From assembly GCF_013155385.1 (NCBI RefSeq), contig NZ_JABJUQ010000007.1, positions 3,752,501 through 3,816,500 on the forward strand: a stretch of 64,000 bases of DNA. Reading direction: 5' to 3'. The translations under genes were made by a program, and so were the position numbers. The DNA comes from Bacillus sp. WMMC1349 (lineage in GTDB: Bacteria > Bacillota > Bacilli > Bacillales > Bacillaceae). Below, piece after piece: positions 18,658 to 28,336 of this stretch. The notes below the pieces were generated by a model, which saw only the letters and a program-made list of their open reading frames with translations, was not told the DNA's origin and did not search any database. Within the stretch, counting starts at the first letter, position 1; the number at the start of each line of letters is the position of its first letter.

Positions 18658-19776
18658 ATGAAAAAATCCTTCAGCTTGTTTCCGAGCCGATACGGCTTTT
18701 TCCCCTATATTTTTCTACTCTATTTGCTGTTGCCGATTAGCTATTTGGCGAATGAGCCGGCAGGGATGAAACAGCTGATCGGTTTTGGTTTGTTGCTGCT
18801 TTTCTGCGTGACATACCGACAGCTTTATTTTATTTCACCGCAAAAAAAATTATTTTCTTATTGGTTGGCCATCCAGCTTTCGATTATTTTGATCTACTGT
18901 GTATTGTATGATATCAACTTTGTGTTTTTAGGCTTTTTTTCAGCGAACTTTATCGGCTATTATCGGGAAAAAAAGACATTCCAGCGTGGGCTCGCCAGCT
19001 TAGTGGCTGTATTGGTCGGCCCTTTCATCTATCACCTGCTGAAAGACGAATCCCTGAGTAACCAGATCTTTTATTTTTTGCCTTTTCTCATCATTATGCT
19101 CATTTCACCATTCGGCATCCGTTCCATGAACCGCCGCATGGAGCTGGAGCAAAAGCTTAATGAGGCAAATCAGCATATTCAGGAATTGATCAAGCGTGAG
19201 GAGCGTGTACGGATTGCCCGCGATCTTCACGATACACTTGGACATACTCTGTCACTTCTCACACTAAAAAGCCAGCTTGTCCAGCGGACTGTCGTGAGCG
19301 ATCCCGATCGGGCACAAAAAGAAGCCAGAGAAATCGAAATCACATCAAGAGCGGCCTTAAAACAAGTACGTGAACTCGTGTCCGATATGAAAATGGCAAC
19401 CATCGCAGAAGAGCTGATCTACATCCAGCAAATTCTACGGGCTGCGGGAATAACATTCGAATACATGGGAGACTCCGATTTTTCAAATATCCCTCCTGTG
19501 ACACAAAACATTGTCAGCATGTGTATCCGCGAAGCTGTCACAAATGTCGTTAAACACAGCTGCGCCACCCACTGCATCGTTTCTATTTCACAAACAGGCG
19601 AAAACATGAGCATTGTCATCAAGGACGACGGAATGGGGATTGATCAGCAAAAGCTGTTCGGAAACGGCTTGCATGGGATGGGTGAAAGACTCGCGCTTAT
19701 CAACGGAGACATTGACGTTTTAACCCATAATGGTGCTGTGTTAAAAATAACCATCCCTATGATAAAAAAAGAATGA
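18658..19776 (+). CDS. yvfT: Sensor histidine kinase YvfT (NarL-partner class)
   Basis: 372 residues. Five or six hydrophobic helices fill the first about 160 residues, with no large extracellular domain. The HisKA_3 dimerisation domain carries the phosphoacceptor in RIARDLHDTLGHTLSLL (near residue 191), and the ATPase domain shows IREAVTNVVKHS, DDGMGID and GLHGMGERL. Architecture matches DesK and LiaS-type membrane-stress sensors. The stop overlaps the upstream region of the response-regulator gene, whose ribosome-binding site lies in the last codons. Confidence 0.92.
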   Translation: MKKSFSLFPSRYGFFPYIFLLYLLLPISYLANEPAGMKQLIGFGLLLLFCVTYRQLYFISPQKKLFSYWLAIQLSIILIYCVLYDINFVFLGFFSANFIGYYREKKTFQRGLASLVAVLVGPFIYHLLKDESLSNQIFYFLPFLIIMLISPFGIRSMNRRMELEQKLNEANQHIQELIKREERVRIARDLHDTLGHTLSLLTLKSQLVQRTVVSDPDRAQKEAREIEITSRAALKQVRELVSDMKMATIAEELIYIQQILRAAGITFEYMGDSDFSNIPPVTQNIVSMCIREAVTNVVKHSCATHCIVSISQTGENMSIVIKDDGMGIDQQKLFGNGLHGMGERLALINGDIDVLTHNGAVLKITIPMIKKE

Positions 19777-19790
19777 AAGGAGAACATGCT

Positions 19791-20393
19791 ATGATTCGGA
19801 TATTCATTGCCGAGGATCAGAAGATGCTGTTAAGCGCGCTAGGCTCCCTGTTGGATCTGGAAGAAGATATGAAAGTGATCGGCCAGGCGTCCAACGGCGA
19901 AGAAGCGCTCACAGCCATTCTCAAACTGGAGCCGGATGTCTGCCTCATCGATATTGAAATGCCGATCAAAAGCGGCTTAGAGGTGGCTGAGGAGCTCGCG
20001 AGTCGAGGCTCAAAAAGCAAAATTATCATTTTAACAACATTTGCCCGCCCCGGCTACTTTGAACGCGCTGTCAAAAGCAATGTCCACGGCTATTTGCTGA
20101 AGGATGGAGAAATCGAGGAGCTCGCAGCAGCCATCCGCAAATCCACAGAAGGTAAACGAACCTTCAGCCCGGAACTCACCTTCGACGTCATCCGCGAAAC
20201 AAACCCACTGACGGAACGCGAACAGGACATCCTGCGCCTCGCGGCTCTTGGTAAGTCGACGAAAGAAATCTCCGAAGAACTTTTCTTGTCGTCAGGGACT
20301 GTCCGGAATTATATTTCTGAAATGATGCAAAAGCTAGATGCGAAAAACCGGATGGAGGCGGTGAGAATTGCAGAGGGAAAGGGATGGGTTTGA
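19791..20393 (+). CDS. yvfU: NarL-family response regulator YvfU
   Basis: 200 residues. The receiver domain has acidic residues in FIAEDQ, the phospho-acceptor D in CLIDIEMPIKSG and K in YLLKDGE. The C-terminal LuxR/NarL-type helix-turn-helix is NPLTEREQDILRLAALGKSTKEISEELFLSSGTVRNYI. The ATG at 19791 follows AAAGGAG at 8 nt; an earlier in-frame ATG at 19773 lacks such a site. Partner of YvfT. In related systems the regulator activates the exporter operon. Confidence 0.92.
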   Translation: MIRIFIAEDQKMLLSALGSLLDLEEDMKVIGQASNGEEALTAILKLEPDVCLIDIEMPIKSGLEVAEELASRGSKSKIIILTTFARPGYFERAVKSNVHGYLLKDGEIEELAAAIRKSTEGKRTFSPELTFDVIRETNPLTEREQDILRLAALGKSTKEISEELFLSSGTVRNYISEMMQKLDAKNRMEAVRIAEGKGWV

Positions 20394-20445
20394 TGAGGGT
20401 GGTCTAGATGATTGGAAGTTCATTGCATGATAGGGGTTTCTGAGG

Positions 20446-20490
20446 CTAAAAAGGTTTATGACCTTTTAGGTTTTAGGCTAGTCTTTTTTA
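20446..20490 (+). terminator. Probable terminator of yvfRSTU
   Basis: Stem CTAAAAAGGT / ACCTTTTAG followed within 12 nt by a run of Ts (about 20483-20489). Confidence 0.5.
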
Positions 20491-20639
20491 TAACAACCAT
20501 CACCAAACATTCACACCCTCTATGGTTGTAAACCAACTATTAATACATGACGACCTTAAGGCGCATGTGAAATAACTTACACACTTTTCTTAACAAACTC
20601 TTTTTGCATGTTTCTTGAACAAATTGATCATTAGTCGAT

Positions 20640-20867
20640 TCATTCACCTGAATATTCTTTTAGTTGTTCAATACCGATTTTTATCGCTCTTTTTTCTGTA
20701 TGAATCAGTGATAAACCTTGTGTGATTGGACTCCAATACTCATATGAATACTCGTCATCCCATTTAAGCCACGCAAAGACTTCTGTTGTGTAAAGTCCAT
20801 CATGTCTTTTAATAATTTCAACTTTATATTCTTTACTTGGTGATAAAATTTCTTTTATAACTTCCAT
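20640..20867 (-). CDS. Small hypothetical protein
   Basis: 75 residues with AAGGGAAGTG before the ATG at 20867. Soluble, rich in E, K, W and Y (SKEYKVEIIKRHDGLYTTEVFAWLKWDDEYSYEYW...). Complete codon usage and a good start site suggest a real gene; family not recognised. It resembles small immunity-like or plasmid-borne proteins only in size and acidity. Confidence 0.55.
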   Translation of the reverse strand: MEVIKEILSPSKEYKVEIIKRHDGLYTTEVFAWLKWDDEYSYEYWSPITQGLSLIHTEKRAIKIGIEQLKEYSGE

Positions 20868-20974
20868 TTTTTCACTTCCCTTAAAAAAATGAGCCCGCTG
20901 ATTTCCAATTTTGATAATCTCTCTTATGATGTTAAAAGTGACAAAACTATGGATTAAAGAGAGAGGCGCAAAGG

Positions 20975-21105
20975 ATGATTAATATGGCTCATTTTATAAT
21001 ATCAAATTCATACCTGAGGAAGAAGGACTATCACAAAGACAAACAATTAAAAAATTTGGTATTTCAAACAATACAGTAAATAACACTAACGTTGCATTAA
21101 ATAAA
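20975..21105 (+). pseudogene. Possible transposase/recombinase helix-turn-helix scrap
   Basis: One frame reads FIPEEEGLSQRQTIKKFGISNNTVNN, a helix-turn-helix of the kind that starts IS21-type transposases, with a frameshift from the likely ATG and a stop soon after. Too short to classify with confidence. Confidence 0.35.
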
Positions 21106-21224
21106 ACGAACAATTAGAAATACTCAAAAAGTTCAATTTTCTTATTTTACGCAAAGAAAAAGTCCTTTATAATGGATAAGTCAGGTGGTAATCCCGTCCA
21201 AATCCAAACATAAAGGACACTCTC

Positions 21225-22037
21225 ATGAGTAAGATTACACGAAAAACATCATTTGGACAATGGTTTTCACCAATAAATTTTCAACTATTATTCAAACCGC
21301 ATTATGCCATTAAAAATGATTGACTCCAGCACCGTGCCCTTAAATCTAACCCATCATCCGTGGGCTGAATTCCGTAAAACAAAAGCCGGTGTGAAGTTGC
21401 ATTTGCGGCTTGCGTTTATGGAAAAAGGGATCTCGTATCCTGAAAAGGCTGTAATCACAACGTCAAAGGAACATGACCGCGGTCAGCTTGAGGTCATGGT
21501 GGACGACAAGGAATGCATGTATGTGTTTGACCGTGGTTATTTGGACTATGAGCGCTTTGATCGCATGACGGACGATAGCTACTTTTTCCTTTCTAGACTA
21601 CGGAAAATTTGCGATTTTAAACTACCTAAAGAATCTTCTGTTTTATCCGATCAAATGGTCTTGATTGGAACACCTCAAAACCGTGCAGAGAACTACTTTC
21701 GACGGATAAAAGTGCTTGATTCCAAAGGGAATGAGCTTCAACTGATCACCAATCGATTTGATGTAAGTGCCGAAGACATTTCACAGATGTACAGATCGAA
21801 TTGTTTTTTAAGTGGATAAAACAGCATCTCCGTATCAAAAAGTTCTATGGTCAAAGTGAATGGGCCATCCAAAACCAACTATTTATTGCCTTAATTGTCT
21901 TTTGCCTGCATGTTCTCGTTCAAATCGAAACGAATAGCAAGCGGAAAACCTTGCAAATTAGCCGTTATTTGAGTGCTGCATTGTGGAAGCCAGCGCATAT
22001 TTGGTTACGAAAGATTGAAGGAAAAACGATTCCTTAA
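21225..22037 (+). pseudogene. IS4-family transposase (IS4Bsu1-like), decayed
   Basis: Starts with MSKITRKTSFGQWFSPINFQ at 21225, typical of IS4Bsu1. It then jumps by deletion to MPLKMIDSSTVPLNLTHH, which carries the first catalytic Asp region, so roughly 80-90 residues are missing. Further on are VFDRGYLDYERFDRM (second Asp, Y2 region) and the C-terminal LFFKWIKQHLRIKKFYGQS with the catalytic Glu neighbourhood damaged: the expected RWAIE codons are lost at 21800. A third small deletion lies near RLRKICDFKL. Non-functional. The element probably spans about 21130-22195. Confidence 0.85.
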
Positions 22038-22232
22038 TGGATATTGTCGTTGTCGCAACTGTCTAAATGTAAATAAAAACCAAGTGGATGAAACCACCTT
22101 TAATTGGGTAGTCACCTTTTTGGCTCTAAATTCCAATAAATTAAGTTCTGAACATTCAAATAATATTCATGCAACACTAATGAGTAAGTAATTATTTAAG
22201 AAAATGAAGCTCCCTGATATGTTAACACTTAA

Positions 22233-22292
22233 CTAGACGGCTTTTTTAGGTTGTTCAAGTTTGAACTCAATTGGGTTAGGATAGCCTAATGT
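22233..22292 (-). pseudogene. C-terminal scrap of an IS3-family transposase
   Basis: Reads TLGYPNPIEFKLEQPKKAV before a stop, the usual C-terminal phrase of IS150/IS3-type OrfB integrases. Nothing else of that element remains; the rest of 22196-22700 shows no gene. Confidence 0.6.
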
Positions 22293-22711
22293 CCATGGAT
22301 TCGTTTGTGATTACGGATTAACCCCCTAATTTTGGACAGTTCTAACTTAAGCTAGTTTATGCTTAAAATTTCTATAAATGTGATCAAAACCATGGCAGAT
22401 ATGAAAAAGCCAACCGATACTGGAACTGCCTATCATACCTACCTCCTCTATTATTTGACTTTATCATACAAAAAAACTTAGGCAGTTTTTTGGCTTACCT
22501 AATAGAACTGAGTTATTTTTTAATACTATTGTAAAAAGAAGCATTGTATTGTTCATTACCTTTTCCCCCTCAAGTTATCTAAGATCAATAACGCATCCTT
22601 TTTGTTACTTTTTAAAATTTAAAACAAAACCGTTTTGTCCCGCACTTTTCAAGTATAATGGACCATATTCAGATAATGCATATAATAATTCTTGGAGAGA
22701 ATTATATACAT

Positions 22712-22750
22712 ATGACGAAAAAACAAAAAACGAGGTTTAAAAATGAGTAA
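22712..22750 (+). other. 12-codon upstream ORF overlapping the dbpA start
   Basis: ATG at 22712 opens [12 protein letters not shown] and stops at 22748-22750, so its stop lies inside the second and third codons of dbpA (ATGAGTAA arrangement). GGAGAG lies about 14 nt before its ATG, which is long. It may be a leader peptide coupling translation to dbpA or merely chance. Confidence 0.35.
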
Positions 22751-24188
22751 AAGAAGTTTTGCGGACTATCATGTAAGCGAAGAAATAGAAAGAGCACTAG
22801 CTTTGTTAAAATACGAAACTCCAACAGAAGTTCAAAGAGAAGTCATACCATTAGCATTGAAAAATCAAGATCTTGTCGTAAAAGCCCAAACAGGAAGTGG
22901 AAAGACTGCCTCCTTTGGCATTCCTGTTTCCGATATGATTGAATGGGAAGAAAAAAAACCACAGGCCTTAATTCTTACGCCAACTAGGGAGCTTGCGGTT
23001 CAAGTCCGCGAAGATATTACGAATATCGGAAGGTTTAAACGCATTAAAGCAGTGGCTGTTTATGGAAAAGAACCTTTTTCGAAACAAAAGGATGAATTGA
23101 AACAAAAAACTCATGTAGTCGTTGGTACCCCTGGACGAATCATGGACCATATTGAACGAGAAACCTTAGTTTTGGATCAAATAAAGTATCTTATCATAGA
23201 TGAGGCTGATGAGATGCTTAATAAAGGTTTCATCGATGAAGTGGAAGCAATCATCAAAGAGCTGCCTTCAAACCGAGTAACAATGGTTTTTTCTGCAACT
23301 CTACCTAAAGATGTAGAAAATCTTTGCCATGAATATATGAAAGATCCTATTCAAATTGAGATTGAATCGACCAAGGTGACAGCCGATACCATTGAACATT
23401 CTTTAATTGAAGTGAGTGAAGAAGAAAAGATCTCACTCCTTAAAGACGTCACGGTTGTAGAAAATCCAGACAGTTGCCTGATTTTCTGCCGAACCAAAGA
23501 ACACGTTGATACTGTATATAGCGAACTAGATAGAGCTGGATATCCTTGTGAGAGACTCCATGGGGGTCTAGAACAAGAAGAACGGTTCTCTGTTATGGAA
23601 GGTTTCAAACTGGGGAACTTCCGCTATCTCGTGGCCACTGATGTAGCTGCCAGGGGTATTGATATTGATAATGTGACGCTTGTCATCAACTTTGACGTTC
23701 CTATGGAAAAAGAGAGTTATGTACACCGAACCGGAAGAACAGGCCGAGCTGGAAAAAAAGGAAAAGCCATTACGTTTTCGACACCTTTTGAAGGAAAATT
23801 CATTAAAGCCATTGAAAGATACATCGGCTTTGTGCTACCTGCAATAGAAGCTCCTAGCCATCTGGAAGTGTCTGGGAGAAAAGCTGCTTTCGAAGAAAAA
23901 CTTAGCGGCAGGCGAATTGTAAGAAATAATAAAACAGCCCGAATCAATAAAGGTATTATGAAACTCCATTTCAACGGTGGTAAAAAGAAGAAAATTCGTA
24001 CTGTAGATTTTGTTGGAACGATTGCAAAAATTCCTGGAGTCACAGCAGAGGATATCGGCATTATAACTATCCATGATCAAATGTCCTATGTCGATATTCT
24101 CAATGGCAAGGGCTCACTAGTTTTACAAGCCCTGGAGAATGCGACTATCAAAGGAAAGAAGTTAAAAGTGAGCAAAGCCATTAAATAA
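22743..24188 (+). CDS. dbpA: DEAD-box RNA helicase DbpA (YxiN)
   Basis: 481 residues, close to the 479 of B. subtilis YxiN. Q motif ([13 protein letters not shown]), motif I AQTGSGKT, Ia PTRELAVQV, motif II DEAD in IIDEADEML, motif III SAT, then ARGIDID (V) and [13 protein letters not shown] (VI). The C-terminal RNA-recognition domain (about residues 404-481, with [21 protein letters not shown]) is the part that, in the family, binds hairpin 92 of 23S rRNA, giving a role in 50S ribosome assembly. The start has GAGG upstream. It is intact although flanked by IS remnants. Confidence 0.95.
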   Translation: MSKRSFADYHVSEEIERALALLKYETPTEVQREVIPLALKNQDLVVKAQTGSGKTASFGIPVSDMIEWEEKKPQALILTPTRELAVQVREDITNIGRFKRIKAVAVYGKEPFSKQKDELKQKTHVVVGTPGRIMDHIERETLVLDQIKYLIIDEADEMLNKGFIDEVEAIIKELPSNRVTMVFSATLPKDVENLCHEYMKDPIQIEIESTKVTADTIEHSLIEVSEEEKISLLKDVTVVENPDSCLIFCRTKEHVDTVYSELDRAGYPCERLHGGLEQEERFSVMEGFKLGNFRYLVATDVAARGIDIDNVTLVINFDVPMEKESYVHRTGRTGRAGKKGKAITFSTPFEGKFIKAIERYIGFVLPAIEAPSHLEVSGRKAAFEEKLSGRRIVRNNKTARINKGIMKLHFNGGKKKKIRTVDFVGTIAKIPGVTAEDIGIITIHDQMSYVDILNGKGSLVLQALENATIKGKKLKVSKAIK

Positions 24189-24430
24189 AAAAGCACAAGA
24201 GGCAAATGTTGCAAAGAAAAAAAGGTTTTTCCGAGGGTTCGTTCCTGTTGGTACAGACCCTCGGGCGCTGGAGCCGGATTCAGAACCGCCACCTATTTCT
24301 GAACCACAGATTTTTATACTTTTTAGAATCTTAAATCACACTCACTTTAAAAATGAGGGGGATACTTGCTTCCATTAAAATTTAAATAGAAGCCAAAGAC
24401 AAAAAAATATACCATGCCATGACTAACATT
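24189..24430. other. Spacer after dbpA with G+C-rich hairpin
   Basis: Contains a stem CCGAGGGT / ACCCTCGG (about 24231-24266, 18-nt loop) not followed by a T run, and then a G+C-rich tract unlike the surrounding DNA. It may be a terminator-like structure or the scar of lost DNA; no gene seen. Confidence 0.35.
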
Positions 24431-24667
24431 CTGATCACCAATCGATTTGATGTAAGTGCCGAAGACATTTCACAGATGTACAAATCGCGCTGGGCAATCG
24501 AATTGTTTTTTTAAGTGGATAAAGCAGCATCTCCGTATCAAAACCTTCTATGGTCAAAGTGAATGGGCCATCCAAAACCAACTATTTATTGCCTTGATTG
24601 TCTTTTGCCTGCATGTTCTCGTTCTTTGATTCTGGATATTCAAACAATATTTACGCAACACTAATGC
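24431..24667 (+). mobile_element. Second fragment of the IS4Bsu1-like element
   Basis: 24431-24623 is nearly identical to 21739-21922 of the copy upstream, and here the codons for RWAIE are still present. After a deletion it resumes with a sequence matching the downstream flank of the first copy (ATTCAAA(C/T)AATATT...CGCAACACTAATG). A frameshift (extra T in the T run) is also present. Confidence 0.8.
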
Positions 24668-24675
24668 AATAATAC

Positions 24676-25668
24676 TTATTTTAGCCGATTCTTCTTTATG
24701 AATTCATCGAAGTCACTATCAATATTCTTTACTAACCTATTTTGATTAAACTTCTCATATTCCTGTATTGCTAATTGTTCTGCAACTTTTGCTGAAATCC
24801 TTCCTGCTTTTTCAAGGATTTCTCGCCCATTGAATTGAAGGAAAGCATTCAACTTCTCAATCCAATCTTTCATGTACATTGGTTGATTACGTTCTGCCTG
24901 ATCTTCTGCGTAATCAAGATACATCGTTACTATTCGATTAAGCGATTTCATTTCCTTCTCCGTCAAATAGTTTTTAGCAACTTTAACATCTTGTTTTCGT
25001 ACTTTATCGCCTTTCCAGGATGTTAAGCCCATATTTTCTTTCATTGCATCTGCTCTCTCTGCAATCAATTCAGAAGCAGTATGTCCATGGATGGCAAAAT
25101 GTAACTTGTTTTGCACCGTTGCAAAGAACTCTTTTGATACTTCTGCTTTTGCATCGTAATCTACAGCAGTAGCATAAATGTCAGTAATCTTTTGATAAAA
25201 TCTTCTCTCCGATGCCCGTATATCACGAATACGTTCAAGTAGTTCATCAAAGTAATCTTGTCCAAAGTTACGCATTTCTTTTAGACGATCATCATCCATT
25301 GTAAAGCCTTTAACAAGGTACTCATTCAAACGTTCTGTTGCCCATTGACGGAACTGTGTACCTCGATGGGAACGGACACGATAACCGATTGCGATAATCA
25401 TTTCAAGATTGTAAAAGGATACCTCACGCTCAACCTCACGTTTACCCTCAGTTTGAACTATTCGGTTTTTCCGAATAGTTGCTAATTCCTGTAGTTCTCC
25501 CTCTGCATAGATGTTCTTGACATGTTCGTTTATCGTATTGACACCTTTCTGGTACAACTCAGCAATTGCCTTCTGTGTCATCCAAACTGTTCCATTTTCT
25601 AACCGAACATCTATTTTTGTATTGCCTTCCTCCGTTTGATAAATCAAGATGTTTGTTTCATTATTCAT
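24676..25668 (-). CDS. RhuM-family protein (virulence/defence-associated)
   Basis: 330 residues matching the RhuM family: N-terminal IDVRLENGTVWMTQKAIAELYQKGVNTINEHVKNIYAEGEL, then SFYNLEMIIAIGYRVRSHRGTQFRQWATERLNEYLVKGFTMDDDRL, a helical middle, and a C-terminal region with AERNQPMYMKDWIEKLNAFLQFNGREIL. The start is backed by GGGAGGAA. RhuM was first noted in Salmonella pathogenicity islands; homologues often lie beside restriction-modification genes or on mobile islands, and the N-terminus looks like a DNA-binding module. No restriction genes are adjacent. Biochemical activity is unknown. Confidence 0.88.
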   Translation of the reverse strand: MNNETNILIYQTEEGNTKIDVRLENGTVWMTQKAIAELYQKGVNTINEHVKNIYAEGELQELATIRKNRIVQTEGKREVEREVSFYNLEMIIAIGYRVRSHRGTQFRQWATERLNEYLVKGFTMDDDRLKEMRNFGQDYFDELLERIRDIRASERRFYQKITDIYATAVDYDAKAEVSKEFFATVQNKLHFAIHGHTASELIAERADAMKENMGLTSWKGDKVRKQDVKVAKNYLTEKEMKSLNRIVTMYLDYAEDQAERNQPMYMKDWIEKLNAFLQFNGREILEKAGRISAKVAEQLAIQEYEKFNQNRLVKNIDSDFDEFIKKNRLK

Positions 25669-26044
25669 TAATGTTCCTCCCCTGTATTTCTTTTATCTAT
25701 GTTGTATTTCGTCTGCTTCCATTGCTCCCTTTATTATAGCATTTCATATAAGAGTAAGTATGGATTGACATGCATGGAATCAAGAATCTCTATGTTGCTA
25801 TAATTGAATTTTTAAACAATTACTGTTACATAAATATTTACATTTCCTGAAACGTTTTTGTAATCTATAATGATACCAAATCCCATTATGTAAAATTTCC
25901 TTACAAACTTATATGATTTCACATCTGTTTTGGCAAACAAAAAAGAAAACATAACGTTTCCTTGTAAGCGTAAAACAGTTCCCACTATAGACAAACAAAT
26001 AATCATGAGATAATCTCTTCAAATAAAATTGAGGAGGTTTTCTT
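25669..26044. other. Intergenic, nothing recognised
   Basis: AT-rich DNA between rhuM and an IS66 scrap. The only open frame (25812-26006, minus) has no ribosome-binding site and no family resemblance. Confidence 0.4.
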
Positions 26045-26452
26045 ATGACCAGAAATTCCAATCTATAATTACATAAAAAGTGGAAACAGAGGATTGCTGA
26101 TTATAAGGTGAGCGGACAAACTCAGGTTAAATGGTGCGAAGCCAATGACATAAGTATTCATCAGTTTAAGTATTGGATGAAAAGGATTAATAATACTAGT
26201 GATACAATGAAGACAAACAACCCTTGGGTTCCAATTGCTATAGAAGATGAAAGCCTGAGGTATCTGAATCCCTACAGCTCAAGATCAACTCTGTTTCCAT
26301 TGTAGTGAATACCGGTTTTAATCCTACCCTTCTGCAGAAGTGATAAAGGTATGAAAGAGAATGTTAAATGAAATCACTGTAGCTCGAGTCTACCTCACTT
26401 GTGGAAGTACAGATATGAGAAAATCGATTGACGGATTAGCTACTCTAGTTAC
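26045..26452 (+). pseudogene. IS66-family remnant (orfA and start of orfB)
   Basis: From the ATG at 26045 the frame reads MTRNSNL, a stop, then KWKQRIADYKVSGQTQVKWCEANDISIHQFKYWMKR, which is the usual small IS66 OrfA (TnpA). At 26361 begins MLNEITVARVYLTCGSTDMRKSIDGLATLV, the universal start of IS66 OrfB (TnpB), cut after about 30 codons. The large transposase is absent. Confidence 0.85.
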
Positions 26453-27289
26453 AGTTTATTGATTTCATTTTTTTCTTACCCTCCGACAGTTTATTTTTAT
26501 TTTCTAGATTAATGACTTTCTCAAGATAAACAAATGAATATATCTCTCTACCTTCCTCGAAGCTGTTTTTAATGGTATTTAACACATTACTAACTCCTAT
26601 ATTAAGTTGTAGTACTCTATTAATTGAATCCACATCACCTTTAGTAAGATTTTCTCGTTTACTATAATCTAAATAGTAGTTTTTAATTCTAATAAATTCT
26701 TCTGTTTTAATTTTTAGTGTATTATCTGAAGTAATCTCTGGTATTGTAGCGGCGTTATACTTAATGGAAACTTCATTTTGCTATTAGCAAAATGAAGTTG
26801 GTGTTTTCCCTTGTCAATTAAGAGCAAATAATCTATTTTAAAGCCTAATATATTTAAGTCACGTAATATCTTATTTGTGTTTAGTCGGTACTGAAAAGTC
26901 TTATCGTATTGGACTTTAGGGTTTCTTCGCTCATGCAAATAACCCCATTTCACAGTTTGCTTCAAGTGTCTTCTGATTGTTGTTGGAGCCGATTTAAGTA
27001 TTACTTCTGCTCCTAATTCGTCGGAATTCTTATAGATCCATCCATGCACTAAAGCTCCCTCATCAGTCTTATTTTTGTTCTCAGCCTTGATTACCATTTC
27101 TTCGTTATAAAATTGCACATAATCATATCTTCTCACTATCCAATATAAAAATTGATTTAGAAGCAGTTCTTTTTTGGGACAACCTAGCAATTCCACAAGT
27201 TCTTCCCTAACCACCACGCGCTTCATTTTATAGCCTTCGATGACCATCACTCCTATTAATTCAAAAAATCCCCAGCGCAATAACCACAA
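26445..27289 (-). pseudogene. Replication-initiator-like protein, frameshifted
   Basis: The first frame (26714-27289) has FLYWIVRRYDYVQFYNEEM, GWIYKNSDELG, PTTIRRHLKQTVKWGYLHER and NILRDLNILGFKI-like segments: a winged-helix layout typical of phage and plasmid replication (DnaD-like) proteins in Bacillus. The reading continues in another frame from about 26760 with IPEITSDNTLKIKTEEFIRIKNYYLDYSKRE and a charged C-terminus to 26445. The start is probably the internal ATG at MKRVVVREEL. A single indel near a 31-bp palindrome breaks it. Replication role is inferred from the layout. Confidence 0.55.
26769..26799. repeat. 31-bp perfect palindrome
   Basis: AACTTCATTTTGCTA, one central T, then TAGCAAAATGAAGTT: 15-bp arms, no mismatch. 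It lies at the frameshift point of the replication-like gene. Confidence 0.85.
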
Positions 27290-27328
27290 AAAATGGTTTC
27301 ATAGCGTTGGAGATTTCCCTTGTTATAT

Positions 27329-27804
27329 TCAATTGATATCATTATTTAATTCATAGTATTCAATACCCTTACTTAATAAAATATGAAGTAGTGCATTTAT
27401 TTTTATAGATCTTTCTCTACTTGTCCTTTTCAATATAACGTATATATCATCCTGCAAGAAGAAAGATTTCTTATTACATAACTGCGAATGATCTACATTG
27501 ACATATCCTTTAATAAGTTCTAATTCCATGTCTCGTTGGATAGGATTCTTAACTATTGTTTTTTTATTACCACTAACATAATCTTTGTCTTCTTTTAAAA
27601 TAACAATTTTATTCGTTATTGACCTGCTGAGCGATTTTTCTGGATGATTACCCCTATAATCCATGAGCCTTCTTCATAGTCAAACTCGATTGATGCACTC
27701 TTTAATTTATTTACAATAAGCCTTTCACTCTTCTGAACTAGCTCAGCAATATCAGCTATTGATTTCCCATCATTTAAAAGTAGTAGTACTTCTTTTAATT
27801 GCAA
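27329..27804 (-). pseudogene. Small HTH plasmid/phage-type protein, probably frameshifted
   Basis: A TTG at 27804 behind AAAGGAGGG starts LQLKEVLLLLNDGKSIADIAELVQKSERLIVNKLKSASIEFDYEEGSW, an HTH-like segment ending at 27616. A second frame (27329-27664) overlaps it by 49 bp and continues YRGNHPEKSLSRSITNKIVIL... to a C-terminal stretch (DDIYVILKRTSRERSIKINALLHILLSKGI) that resembles the ribbon-helix-helix type of plasmid regulators. The join is natural at SW/YRGN, so I read one broken gene. Two coupled genes remain possible, as AAGAAGG lies 3 nt before the second ATG. Confidence 0.5.
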
Positions 27805-28050
27805 TTTCACTCCCTCCTTTCTGACGTTTTTATACATTGTATCTTTAATTTTTTATATTGCTAGGGAATTTTTAAAAAAATTATTTCTGAATCCATTATG
27901 ATAATTTTTTTATTCAGAACAGACTATATTTTTATTACGGCCACTGAAATTTAACACCTCTGCCATCTTTTTTACTAATGATTGCTACAAAAGTTACCAC
28001 TCAGTGCCACAACATTTACAATTGGGAGAGCTATTGGATTTTTAATGATA

Positions 28051-28097
28051 AAAAAGCCAAATTCCTCTTTATGTCTAGCAAGGGAATTGGCTTTTTT
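28051..28097 (-). terminator. Strong bidirectional terminator
   Basis: Stem AAAAAGCCAAATTCC / GGAATTGGCTTTTTT, perfect over 15 bp. It is the likely end of the EEP nuclease transcript 240 bp away; nothing else is recognised in 27838-28336. Confidence 0.8.
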
Positions 28098-28336
28098 CTA
28101 CCCCAAACGCGCCCTATTACTTTGGATAAAAACCTTTGTGGTTAATAGTAATGAAATTAATTTATTATAAGATTCTCCCATGTAAATAATTAGAAAATAA
28201 ATCAAAAAGACCACATTAGGAAGTAAGTTTAATCACATGAGACTCTATCAGTCTGCCGAATCTTTCTTCTTAGTTATCGCTGTTTATTATTTGTCCAATT
28301 GAAAATATACTGAAGACATGAGAATTCCCTATTAAC

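Noticed and set aside
25812-26006. 64-codon minus-strand frame
   Set aside because: No Shine-Dalgarno and AT-driven residue content.
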